Part shown: one piece after another, positions 7,687 through 14,248 of the stretch
How the letters are laid out: each line of letters opens with the position of its first letter
Position numbering within the stretch: position 1 is the first letter of the stretch
Source of the DNA: Gammaproteobacteria bacterium
GTDB lineage: Bacteria; Pseudomonadota; Gammaproteobacteria; Xanthomonadales; SZUA-36
Reading direction: 5' to 3'
DNA: 34,778 nt
NCBI GenBank assembly: GCA_030428105.1
Contig: JAUIBE010000030.1
Span: 1-34,778 of the forward strand
Translations under genes and position numbers: made by a program
The notes under the pieces: generated by a model
What the model saw: only the letters and a program-made list of their open reading frames with translations
Database searches by the model: none
Told to the model about the DNA's origin: nothing

Positions 7687-9126
7687 TTAGTTCGTGTCAC
7701 GCCGGGGTACGACCATGCTGTGACGTTTCACGCCGGTGACCTGTCCCTCGTCGTTGCGAATGAACACGATTTCATCGCCCAGCTCCTTGTCGCTGCGAAT
7801 CACCCTGAACACATCACCTTCGATGTGTTTCAACTTGGTCAGGTCGCCGGCGGGCGAGTTGGATGGCGCCCATGCCGTGGCGAGGCCGTCTCCCCACTGA
7901 AACACGAGTGAGTCGCCGCCCCAGGGGTAGAAGTCATAAGCGCCGACGTAATCGCCAAAGTCCACGACCGCCTGGTCGTTGTCCTTGCTCTTACCCGGCG
8001 CGCCGTTGGCGTCAAGAATGTCGAGGATGGCTCGCGCATAGCCGCTGACATCAACCGAATTGCGGTTGGCCATCACCGCCACCCCGTAGTTGGTGAGCGG
8101 GTCGATGTAAACCCGGGTGGAAAAGCCGGGGCAGTGCCCCGAATGACCCACCAGGGTGCGTTTGTTGATGCGGTAAATCCCGAAAGCCAGGCCCCAGGAG
8201 TTGCTCCAGTCCCAATCCATGAAATGCACGCGCTGCATTTCTTTCAGCGTGTTGCTGGCGAGAATCTCGTCGCTCTCTCCCTGGCGAACCCTTAACTGCC
8301 AGGAAGCGAACTTCGCCAGGTCCAGCGCGGTGGAAGAAAAGCCGGCCGCTGGTGTGATGCCAAGGGCATCGTAAAGCGGCAGCGGCGAAATCTCGCCTTC
8401 GCGGGTGGGCGGACCGTAACCAGTGGCCAGCCGCCGCGCCTTGCGGCCCTCGGGAAAGCCGGTATCGGTATCTTCCAGGCCCATGGGTTCGATAATGTGC
8501 TCGCGTACATATTCTTCGAAGTCCTGGCCGGACTGTTCGGCGACAATCTCACCGGCAAGACTGATTCCAAGATTGGAGTACTGGAAGTAGGTGCTGGCTG
8601 GGTAGATGGTTGCCTGGGCGGAAAGTATTTCGCGCATTTCTTCGCGAGTGGGGAACTGGTAGTCGGGGCCTACCCAGTAGGGCATGTCGGACTCGCGCGG
8701 AAGTCCGCCGGAGTGAGTCAGTAGTGTTTCCAGGGTGATCGTGGGGCTGGTCTCGTAATCCTGCTGGAGGTTGAACCAGGGAAGCAGCTCTTCAACCGGG
8801 TCGTCCAGTTGTACCTTGCCCTGGTCGCGCAACTGCATCGCCGCGATGCCTGTAAACAGCTTGGAAATCGAGCAAATGCCGTAGATGGTTTCGCTGGTGG
8901 CTGGTGACTGGCTGTCCAGGTCGGCGAACCCGTAGGCGCCGCTCCAGATCAGGTCCTGGTCGTGGACGATGGCTGCCGACAGGCCGGGGACGCGGTCGTA
9001 GGCGCGCTGCGCGTCAAGCCACAGGTCAACCAGCGCGAGCGCGTTTTCATGGTTTTTCTCGGCAACTGCGTTAACCGAGGCCATTGTTGTCACCAGGGCT
9101 GTGAGGAATGCTGCTTTCAATTTCAT
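7687..9126 (-). CDS. Secreted serine hydrolase, beta-lactamase/PBP-like
   Basis: 479 residues from ATG 9126 (a GTG at 9150 is the alternative). The signal peptide MKLKAAFLTALVTTMASVNAVA is followed directly by the catalytic domain. SxxK is S86-I-S-K89, YxN is YSN in FQYSNLGISLAGE, and HSGHCPG occupies the HxG position. LETLLTHSGGLPRE is the usual class C/esterase EstB-type loop. The C-terminal ~90 residues form an extra beta-rich domain. It is a paralogue-like relative of the hydrolase at 1720-3264 but has clearly different sequence. It starts 54 bases after the gamma-CA-like gene on the same strand and ends convergently, 30 bases from the SDR. Function could be a peptidase, esterase or peptidoglycan-related enzyme. 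Confidence 0.9.
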   Translation of the reverse strand: MKLKAAFLTALVTTMASVNAVAEKNHENALALVDLWLDAQRAYDRVPGLSAAIVHDQDLIWSGAYGFADLDSQSPATSETIYGICSISKLFTGIAAMQLRDQGKVQLDDPVEELLPWFNLQQDYETSPTITLETLLTHSGGLPRESDMPYWVGPDYQFPTREEMREILSAQATIYPASTYFQYSNLGISLAGEIVAEQSGQDFEEYVREHIIEPMGLEDTDTGFPEGRKARRLATGYGPPTREGEISPLPLYDALGITPAAGFSSTALDLAKFASWQLRVRQGESDEILASNTLKEMQRVHFMDWDWSNSWGLAFGIYRINKRTLVGHSGHCPGFSTRVYIDPLTNYGVAVMANRNSVDVSGYARAILDILDANGAPGKSKDNDQAVVDFGDYVGAYDFYPWGGDSLVFQWGDGLATAWAPSNSPAGDLTKLKHIEGDVFRVIRSDKELGDEIVFIRNDEGQVTGVKRHSMVVPRRDTN

Positions 9127-9180
9127 GCGGTTTACCGATGCTTGGGCCACGGCCTGCAGTGTGGAGCGCAGGCGCGGCGG

Positions 9181-9720
9181 TTACTTGTTGGTTTGCTCGA
9201 TATATCGGGCGGCAAGCTGAACGTACTTTTCCGCGGTGTAAGCAAAGTAGCTGAGTTCTTTCTCGCTGAGTTCGCGCACCGGGCGTGCAGGGCGTCCGAC
9301 GTACAGGTGACCGCGCTCCAGGGTTTTTCCTTCCGTGACCAGGCTGCCCGCACCGATGACCACCTCGTCTTCCACCACCGCGCCGTCCATCACGGTGGAA
9401 CCCATGCCAACCAGGATGCGGTTGCCCAGGGTGCAGCCGTGCAGAGTAACGCGGTGGCCGATGGTGACCTCGTTGCCCACCACCAGCGGGTAGCCATCCG
9501 GGTTGTAGGGCCCGGCGTGGGTGACATGCAGCACCGAGCTGTCCTGGACGCTGGTGCGCGCACCAATGCGAATGCGGTGGATGTCGCCGCGTATCACGGT
9601 CATCGGCCACACCGAACTTCCGTCGCCTATCGAGACATCGCCAATAACGACGGCAGTGGGGTCAATGTAAACGCCAGCGCCGATCTGTGGCGCGTGCTGT
9701 TCAAAAGAGCGGAGGTTCAA
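9181..9720 (-). CDS. yrdA: Gamma-carbonic-anhydrase-like hexapeptide-repeat protein (YrdA/CaiE type)
   Basis: 179 residues from TTG 9720, which gives the N-terminus usual for E. coli YrdA (MNLRSFEQHAPQIG); the open frame extends to a GTG at 9771. Left-handed beta-helix hexapeptides run from about residue 15 to 145 (VVIGDV, IRIGAR, VTIGHR, RILVGMGS, VVIGAGS). RGDIHRIRIG, LHVTHAG and TIGHRVTLHGCTLG carry the conserved Arg and the three His positions that bind metal in gamma-class carbonic anhydrases. A C-terminal helix (KYVQLAARYIEQ) follows. YrdA-type proteins often show little or no anhydrase activity, so the metal-protein role is firm but the reaction is not. Divergent from the TIR gene. Confidence 0.9.
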   Translation of the reverse strand: MNLRSFEQHAPQIGAGVYIDPTAVVIGDVSIGDGSSVWPMTVIRGDIHRIRIGARTSVQDSSVLHVTHAGPYNPDGYPLVVGNEVTIGHRVTLHGCTLGNRILVGMGSTVMDGAVVEDEVVIGAGSLVTEGKTLERGHLYVGRPARPVRELSEKELSYFAYTAEKYVQLAARYIEQTNK

Positions 9721-9903
9721 AGCCGTGACCTGATCCTGATTCAAAAAAGGCGGTTCACAGTAGCAGACCACCTGGTTTCAACCAACCTCGTCGTCCGTGC
9801 AAACCTGGCCTTTCTTCTGCCGGCACGCTGCGCTTGCTGGGTTTGTTAGCGGAACTCTTACATTGGAGTGGTTCCCGGCTACAATGGGGAGGGAGGGACC
9901 ACG

Positions 9904-11247
9904 ATGACCGAAAACAATAAACCGCAAAATTCCGAGCACACCAACCCCAGGGTTTTCATTTCCTATTCCTGGGATTCGCCCGAACACAAGTTGTGGGTGG
10001 AGAGTTTCGCCCAGGAACTGCGCAAGGCCGGCATCGACGCCCGCCTGGATGCATGGCGAGATGAAAGCCAGAGCATCGACGATTTCATGATGATCGAGCT
10101 GGAGCGCGCCGACTACGTGCTCGCCATCTGCACGCCGGAATACAAGCGGAAAATCATCGATAACGCCGAGGGTACGGTGCAGACGGCATCAGGTTTCGAG
10201 ATGGGAACCGCCGCTGCGCTGCGCCGCGCCGGCGGTAAAGACATCATTCCCGTGTTGCGCGCCGGGGATTGGACCGAAGCAGCGCCCAGCAGCCTGATCT
10301 CCTACCGCTTTTACGATTTCACATTGCCCGACGTAAGTGGCGAGTTTGAGCAGCTTCGCGACCGGTTGCTTGGCCACGTGCGTAGGCCACCGGCGCTGGG
10401 CAAGGCGAGTGGTCCGGCAGCCGCTCCCGAATTGCCGGATATTTTTGAAGGCGGCGGGCAGCCCGCGCCGGCCTCCCAGACCATGCCCAGGGCCGCCGAT
10501 GCGCCAAGGTCGGCTCCACCCCAGCCCGCAGCCCCGGCGCCTTCGGCGCCCGCTGCTTCCGGGGGTGGCAAGAAGTGGCTATGGGCCCTGGGTGGCGCCG
10601 TGGGAGTGATCGTACTGCTGATGATGCTCCCCACCGGTGATGAAAGCGCCCCTGTAGATGTCGATGTCCAGGGCCTGGCGTCCGATAGCGGCCAGCAGGA
10701 AGAATTTATAGATGAAGGCGCCGCGGATGGCGAGGAAGACTGGAGCGAGTTCGCCGATGACGATATTGCGCTGGACCCGGCGCCACTGGCAAGCGCTAGC
10801 GGCTCAGTCGACTGGAGCGATGCGCCCTGGGAATACTATGAGCAGCCGCACGGCTGCTATGTGCAGAAGCAGTTGGCGGACAACTGCTGGATACAGCTTG
10901 GCTACGACGCCACCAACGAGCAGTTCTCGATAGGGCTTTTCGACTCGAACTGGGGTGATATCGAACATGGCAAAATTCAGCCGGTCGTGCTGGAGCTGGA
11001 CGAGAATCCGGGTACCGCGCGAACGGCCGAGGGCACCGCCTACCTGAGCGGCCCGGTTCCCGGGGTTTACGTCTACTTCCAGGACGACGCATTCCTGATG
11101 GGCCTGGCGCAGCGCCATACCCTGAGCGTGTTCTGGGATGATCGCCCGTATACCGACTTCTGGATCATGGATGCTGACTTGCGCGGCAGCTACGGCGCGC
11201 TGGAGCAACTGGCGAACTGCCAGGTAGGGGTTGAAGGCTCCGAGTAG
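9904..11247 (+). CDS. TIR/SEFIR-domain protein with a single transmembrane helix and a novel C-terminal domain
   Basis: 447 residues from ATG 9904, preceded by GGAGGGAGGG. Residues 15-155 form a SEFIR/TIR domain: RVFISYSWDS (strand A and box 1), LDAWRDE, ADYVLAICTPEY and GFEMGTAA. Glu99 in SGFEMG is a candidate catalytic glutamate if the domain is an NAD+ hydrolase. A Pro/Ala/Ser-rich linker (about 165-220) leads to one transmembrane helix (KKWLWALGGAVGVIVLLMMLP, about 223-243), an acidic stretch (255-295) and a cysteine-containing C-terminal domain of about 150 residues that I do not recognise. With the TIR domain in the cytoplasm, the C-terminal domain would face the periplasm. It is convergent with the caspase operon, with stop codons 9 bases apart. 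It may be that operon's partner or an independent immune effector. Confidence 0.85.
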   Translation: MTENNKPQNSEHTNPRVFISYSWDSPEHKLWVESFAQELRKAGIDARLDAWRDESQSIDDFMMIELERADYVLAICTPEYKRKIIDNAEGTVQTASGFEMGTAAALRRAGGKDIIPVLRAGDWTEAAPSSLISYRFYDFTLPDVSGEFEQLRDRLLGHVRRPPALGKASGPAAAPELPDIFEGGGQPAPASQTMPRAADAPRSAPPQPAAPAPSAPAASGGGKKWLWALGGAVGVIVLLMMLPTGDESAPVDVDVQGLASDSGQQEEFIDEGAADGEEDWSEFADDDIALDPAPLASASGSVDWSDAPWEYYEQPHGCYVQKQLADNCWIQLGYDATNEQFSIGLFDSNWGDIEHGKIQPVVLELDENPGTARTAEGTAYLSGPVPGVYVYFQDDAFLMGLAQRHTLSVFWDDRPYTDFWIMDADLRGSYGALEQLANCQVGVEGSE

Positions 11248-11259
11248 CGTTGGCGCTAC
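11244..11259. other. Hairpin spanning both convergent stop codons
   Basis: GTAGCG-TTGG-CGCTAC is a perfect 6-bp inverted repeat. The left arm contains the TIR gene's stop (TAG, 11245-11247) and the right arm contains the metacaspase's stop (11258-11256 on the minus strand). It may act as a minimal bidirectional transcription barrier, but there is no T-run on either side. Confidence 0.4.
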
Positions 11260-12089
11260 AGCGAGAAGGGTTTTTGCCGGTCGAAATCCGGGTCGTTAGG
11301 GCCCATCACCGCGTGCCCCGGGGTCTGGGGATTCATCGCCTGGGCCACGGCCGCCACGATTTCGCGGTGAAAATCCTTGTAGTCGCCCTCGAAAGCGCCG
11401 TCTGAGAAAACACGCCGCACGGCATCGGTAAAGCGTCCGAATTCCTTGTTGCCGAACGACTGCTCGTGTTCCTGGCAGCCGGACAGCAGGCGAACGCTGG
11501 CGCGCACCTGGGGTCGCGGGTGGGGCAGGGCATCCTGTATTTGCGCGTAGAAGGAACGGTTGCCCTTGAAGGTGTCGATAGCGGCCTTGCGTGGCATGGC
11601 GCGTGAATGAACGAAGTCGTCCTCGATCCCGCCTTGCGCCTTCCTCGCGTTGGGGTCTTTGAGCATGGTTCCGCTGTGGCAGCTGTCGGACAGCACCAGC
11701 ACCCGAACGCCGGCTGCGAAGCTGGCATAAATGACGTTTAGTTCGTCATCCAGCAGCTGGCCATCGTAAAGGCACCAGGTGTCGTCGCGGCCGTCTGCCT
11801 CATCGCCATCGACGTCGCGAACCTGGCCGCCATGGCCGGAGTAGGTCACCAGGAACATATCCCCGGCAGCCAGTTGCCCGGCCGCATCCAGCATCGCCTG
11901 GCGCACCGCATCGCGGGTGGCTTGCTCGGTCTTGAGCTGCCTGGTTATGAAGCCCTGGGCGCGCGCAATCCCCTGCATGATGTCGGCGTCGTTCTCGCAC
12001 GAGGACAGCGGCCCTTCCCAGCCACGGTAGTGTTCCGGGTTGCACCGGTTCACGGCGATGTGCAGGGCAATTCCGCGGCGGCCAGCCAT
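11256..12089 (-). CDS. Type I metacaspase/orthocaspase (peptidase C14 family)
   Basis: 277 residues, ATG 12089, only 3 bases after the stop of the membrane-protein gene. The p20-like caspase fold covers the whole protein. The catalytic dyad is His86 (TYSGHGG) and Cys137 (SDSCHSG). The acidic segment DVDGDEADGRDDTWCLYDG followed by LLDDEL is the signature of metacaspases and prokaryotic orthocaspases, which cleave after Arg or Lys rather than Asp. SSCENDADIM near residue 29 matches the usual N-terminal helix. There is no extra recognition domain or signal peptide, so it is a free cytosolic protease. As last gene of a four-gene operon with another caspase, it probably acts as executioner in a conflict or cell-death pathway. 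Substrate specificity is inferred from family knowledge. Confidence 0.9.
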   Translation of the reverse strand: MAGRRGIALHIAVNRCNPEHYRGWEGPLSSCENDADIMQGIARAQGFITRQLKTEQATRDAVRQAMLDAAGQLAAGDMFLVTYSGHGGQVRDVDGDEADGRDDTWCLYDGQLLDDELNVIYASFAAGVRVLVLSDSCHSGTMLKDPNARKAQGGIEDDFVHSRAMPRKAAIDTFKGNRSFYAQIQDALPHPRPQVRASVRLLSGCQEHEQSFGNKEFGRFTDAVRRVFSDGAFEGDYKDFHREIVAAVAQAMNPQTPGHAVMGPNDPDFDRQKPFSL

Positions 12090-12092
12090 GGC

Positions 12093-12581
12093 TCAGATAC
12101 CGCTGAGCTGGTAGGCCGCGATGGCCACGTGAAGCAGGGAAAACAAAAGCGGCACGAAGGTTTCCACCGAGGTTAGTGAGCGGTGCGGTTTGGCCGAGCT
12201 TTTTTGCACTGCGTACTCGGCGGTGTAGGCCGCAAGCGGCAGGTGCTTTTCCATTTCCTGGATCACCTGGAACTTGGAGCTGTTGAGTGAGCGGTAGGAC
12301 TGGATCATTCGGTACCAAACCACGCAAATCAGGATACCCACCGCCGCCAGCACCACCACGGCCTGTCCGTTGTTGATTTCAAAGTAGCCGCGAACGCCGA
12401 TCAGGGCGGTGTTGATGCCGACGAAAAAGTTGTTGGCCAGGGTGCGGCGCGAGGACACGGCGTCGGCAGAGGCCACGTAATCGCGATACAGGGTGAGAAA
12501 GTCGCCGCGGTAGCGCTCGCCATAGGCGCTTTCGGGAGTGCCCAGCAGGCCATCGTTTGTGTTTGCTTGTTGTTCGCTCAT
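12093..12581 (-). CDS. Small multi-pass membrane protein, SLATT/2TM-effector-like
   Basis: 162 residues from ATG 12581, with AAGGA upstream; the frame extends to 12686 but would overlap the caspase gene. There are two adjacent hydrophobic helices (NFFVGINTALIGVRGYF and VVVLAAVGILICVVWY), then a cytosolic segment (YRSLNSSKFQVIQEMEKHLPLAAYTAEY) and a C-terminal helix (FVPLLFSLLHVAIAAYQL). The W-Y-R...YR-LN--KF-VI-E-E--LP pattern recurs in small membrane proteins found near prokaryotic conflict systems, where such 2-4 TM proteins are proposed pore-forming effectors. That role is an inference. Its position between two caspase genes suggests it is either activated by proteolysis or anchors the complex at the membrane. 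Confidence 0.75.
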   Translation of the reverse strand: MSEQQANTNDGLLGTPESAYGERYRGDFLTLYRDYVASADAVSSRRTLANNFFVGINTALIGVRGYFEINNGQAVVVLAAVGILICVVWYRMIQSYRSLNSSKFQVIQEMEKHLPLAAYTAEYAVQKSSAKPHRSLTSVETFVPLLFSLLHVAIAAYQLSGI

Positions 12582-12612
12582 GACAATTCCTTGGGCACGG
12601 CCCGGATTGGAA

Positions 12613-13602
12613 TCAGAAATCGCCGCGCTGGGCGCGTTTCCAGAACAGGCGGCCCTGCGGCGTGAGTTCGACGGCGCCGGATTCAAGGGCGGTCCAGTAC
12701 AGGTCCTTGTGTTGCTCGGTGGTTAGCAAGTTGGCATTGCGCAGCAGCTTGAACTGGTCGAACACGGAAACCAGCGCCGGGTCGGCCGATTCGTGTGACA
12801 CCTCGAAGGCCGGATTGAGCGGGAATTGACTGTCTTCGCGCTTGAACCACTGGGGCAGGCGCGCCAATACCGAGTCTGGCACCGCCGGGGCGCAGCGGCG
12901 CAAGGGTTTCAGGGTGCGCGCATACGACTTGTACACCGGTCGCTGGTCCCAGGCGCCGAGGGATTGTTCGATGTAGGCGTATAGTGCCGCTGCCGAAACC
13001 TCGCCGCGGACATCCGCAGCGCCCCCTTCCAGCCCGCCCAGCGCGAGGTGAGTGAACAGGCTGTGCTCCCAACCTTCTGCCGACTTGTGGTTGGCGGCGG
13101 ACCCCGCCAGCACGGTCACGTTGGGGCCAATGGAAACCTGGTTGAAACCGTGGCCATCGGTGAGGTTGCCAATCGCGCCGCTGTGGCAGCAGTCGAGAAT
13201 GATGACCACCGACTTGCTACCGCTGCGGTTGGCGGCATCCAGCAGCGCCTGCATCGGGTAGCCGGGCGATTCCGGCGTGGCGTCCTGGGTAACGAGGTAG
13301 CCACCGCCATCGTTCACCAGCCCGTGGCCGGAGAAGTAAAACAGGGCGTCGCCATCGCCCATGCCGTGGGTCATCAGTTGTTCGACGCTGCGCGACAGGC
13401 GCTCGGTGGTAATGCGTTCGCCCTGGCTGCTGGAAAGTAAGCGGGTGGAGTAATTGGCCCGGCCCTGCGCCTCGCCACCAGTCGCCTGGTGGCGGGCCAA
13501 CACGCGTTCCATCGCCGCTGCGTCCGCTTCGCAGCAACTCAGGTTTTCAAAGGCATCGGCCTCGTAGTGGTCGATGCCAACCAGCAGCGCAAGCTTGCTC
13601 AT
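12613..13602 (-). CDS. Caspase-family (C14) protease with C-terminal effector-associated-like module
   Basis: 329 residues, ATG 13602. The caspase domain occupies about residues 1-230, with the dyad His93 (YFSGHG) and Cys139 (LDCCHSG). LALLVGIDHYE opens the fold. It lacks the acidic DGDE...DD insert of the neighbouring metacaspase, so the two proteases are of different subtypes and may have different substrates. The last ~75 residues (FEVSHESADPALVSVFDQFKLLRNANLL...VELTPQGRLFWKRA) resemble a short helical module that I recall at the C-terminus of other bacterial caspase-like and NTPase effectors, ending in a LTP-G--YW-like motif. It probably mediates protein-protein recruitment. It starts 33 bases after the repeat-protein stop and is followed 31 bases later by the membrane-protein gene. 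Confidence 0.9.
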   Translation of the reverse strand: MSKLALLVGIDHYEADAFENLSCCEADAAAMERVLARHQATGGEAQGRANYSTRLLSSSQGERITTERLSRSVEQLMTHGMGDGDALFYFSGHGLVNDGGGYLVTQDATPESPGYPMQALLDAANRSGSKSVVIILDCCHSGAIGNLTDGHGFNQVSIGPNVTVLAGSAANHKSAEGWEHSLFTHLALGGLEGGAADVRGEVSAAALYAYIEQSLGAWDQRPVYKSYARTLKPLRRCAPAVPDSVLARLPQWFKREDSQFPLNPAFEVSHESADPALVSVFDQFKLLRNANLLTTEQHKDLYWTALESGAVELTPQGRLFWKRAQRGDF

Positions 13603-13635
13603 GCGCTGCTCAGGTGGTGCCTTGGCGAGACAGGG

Positions 13636-14088
13636 CTAGCGACCAAACAGGCGGGAGAAGAATCCGCGCTTGGGTTCGTCACCATCCGGCGGGCCGGGGC
13701 GTGGTTCATCGCCGTCGGGCGGACCAACTCGGGGCTCGTCACCATCCGGTGGGCCGGGGCGTGGTTCATCGCCGTCGGGCGGACCAACTCGGGGCTCATC
13801 GCCATCCGGCGGGCCGGGGCGTGGTTCGTCGCCATCCGGTGGGCCGGGGCGTGGTTCATCGCCGTCGGGTGGGCCAACGCGGGGCTCATCGCCATCCGGT
13901 GGGCCGGGGCGTGGTTCGTCGCCGTCGGGTGGGCCAACGCGGGGCTCATCGCCATCCGGTGGGCCGGGGCGTGGTTCATCGCCATCGGGCGGACCAACGC
14001 GGGGCTCGTCACCATCCGGTGGGCCGACACGAGGTTCATCACCATCCGGTGGACCAACCCGGGAATCATCGCGTTCGTGGTTGCTCAT
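13636..14088 (-). CDS. Decapeptide-repeat protein, first gene of the caspase operon
   Basis: 150 residues from ATG 14088, chosen because AGGAG lies 7 bases upstream. Nine residues (MSNHERDDS) precede 13 tandem copies of R-V/P-G-P-P-D-G-D-E-P, and an 11-residue basic, aromatic tail (KRGFFSRLFGR) closes the protein. No globular domain, signal peptide or membrane helix is seen; the repeat is expected to be extended and acidic with exactly one Arg per unit. It leads the operon with both caspases, so it may be their substrate, a scaffold, or a regulator. The metacaspase family prefers Arg at P1, and Arg-Val junctions (7 copies) should be cleavable whereas Arg-Pro junctions (6 copies) should resist. 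This is hypothesis only. Function unknown. Confidence 0.75.
   Translation of the reverse strand: MSNHERDDSRVGPPDGDEPRVGPPDGDEPRVGPPDGDEPRPGPPDGDEPRVGPPDGDEPRPGPPDGDEPRVGPPDGDEPRPGPPDGDEPRPGPPDGDEPRVGPPDGDEPRPGPPDGDEPRVGPPDGDEPRPGPPDGDEPKRGFFSRLFGR
13672..14061 (-). repeat. 30-bp tandem repeat array, 13 copies
   Basis: The coding repeat is 390 bp long, 13 units of 30 bp with only a few variable positions. The second codon of each unit is Val or Pro; from N- to C-terminus the order is V V V P V P V P P V P V P. A 60-bp Val-Pro higher-order unit is therefore visible over much of the array. Near-identity at the DNA level points to recent expansion, and 30-bp steps would keep the frame when the copy number changes. 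Confidence 0.95.
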
Positions 14089-14248
14089 GGAAGCACTCCT
14101 GGAAAGTGGCTGAGACACCTTGAGAATATAACGCGGGGGGCGCAAAAGCGACTTGTGTGATTCTGTTGGATCGCCAAACGGGCTGGGTCGGTGGCAATCC
14201 GCTGAGTTGGATATACTTCGAATCCTGTAGCTGTCGACTGGGTTGCCG
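14089..14248. promoter_or_regulatory. Divergent intergenic region between caspase operon and TPR gene
   Basis: The 160 bases must hold promoters for both directions. On the minus strand TATATT (14130-14125) lies about 37 bases before the repeat-protein start. On the plus strand TATACT (14212-14217) lies about 32 bases before the TPR gene start. Neither has a convincing -35 at the usual distance, so these are -10-like guesses only. Confidence 0.3.

Noticed and set aside
1720-9126. Calling the two serine hydrolases antibiotic-resistance beta-lactamases
   Set aside because: They have the SxxK/YxN fold motifs but also extra C-terminal domains and HTG/HSG motifs typical of esterase or peptidase members; resistance cannot be claimed from sequence.
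9855-9903. Promoter with TACAAT (9880-9885) for the TIR gene
   Set aside because: The transcription start it implies would fall inside the ribosome-binding site, and no -35 is found at proper spacing.
13672-14061. CRISPR array
   Set aside because: Units are directly adjacent 30-mers with no unique spacers, and they encode a regular decapeptide; no cas genes are present.
13489-14160. Long plus-strand frames over the tandem repeats (223, 169 and 147 codons)
   Set aside because: A 30-bp repeat without stops opens several frames at once. Only the minus-strand frame has a good ribosome-binding site, an acidic regular repeat and operon context.
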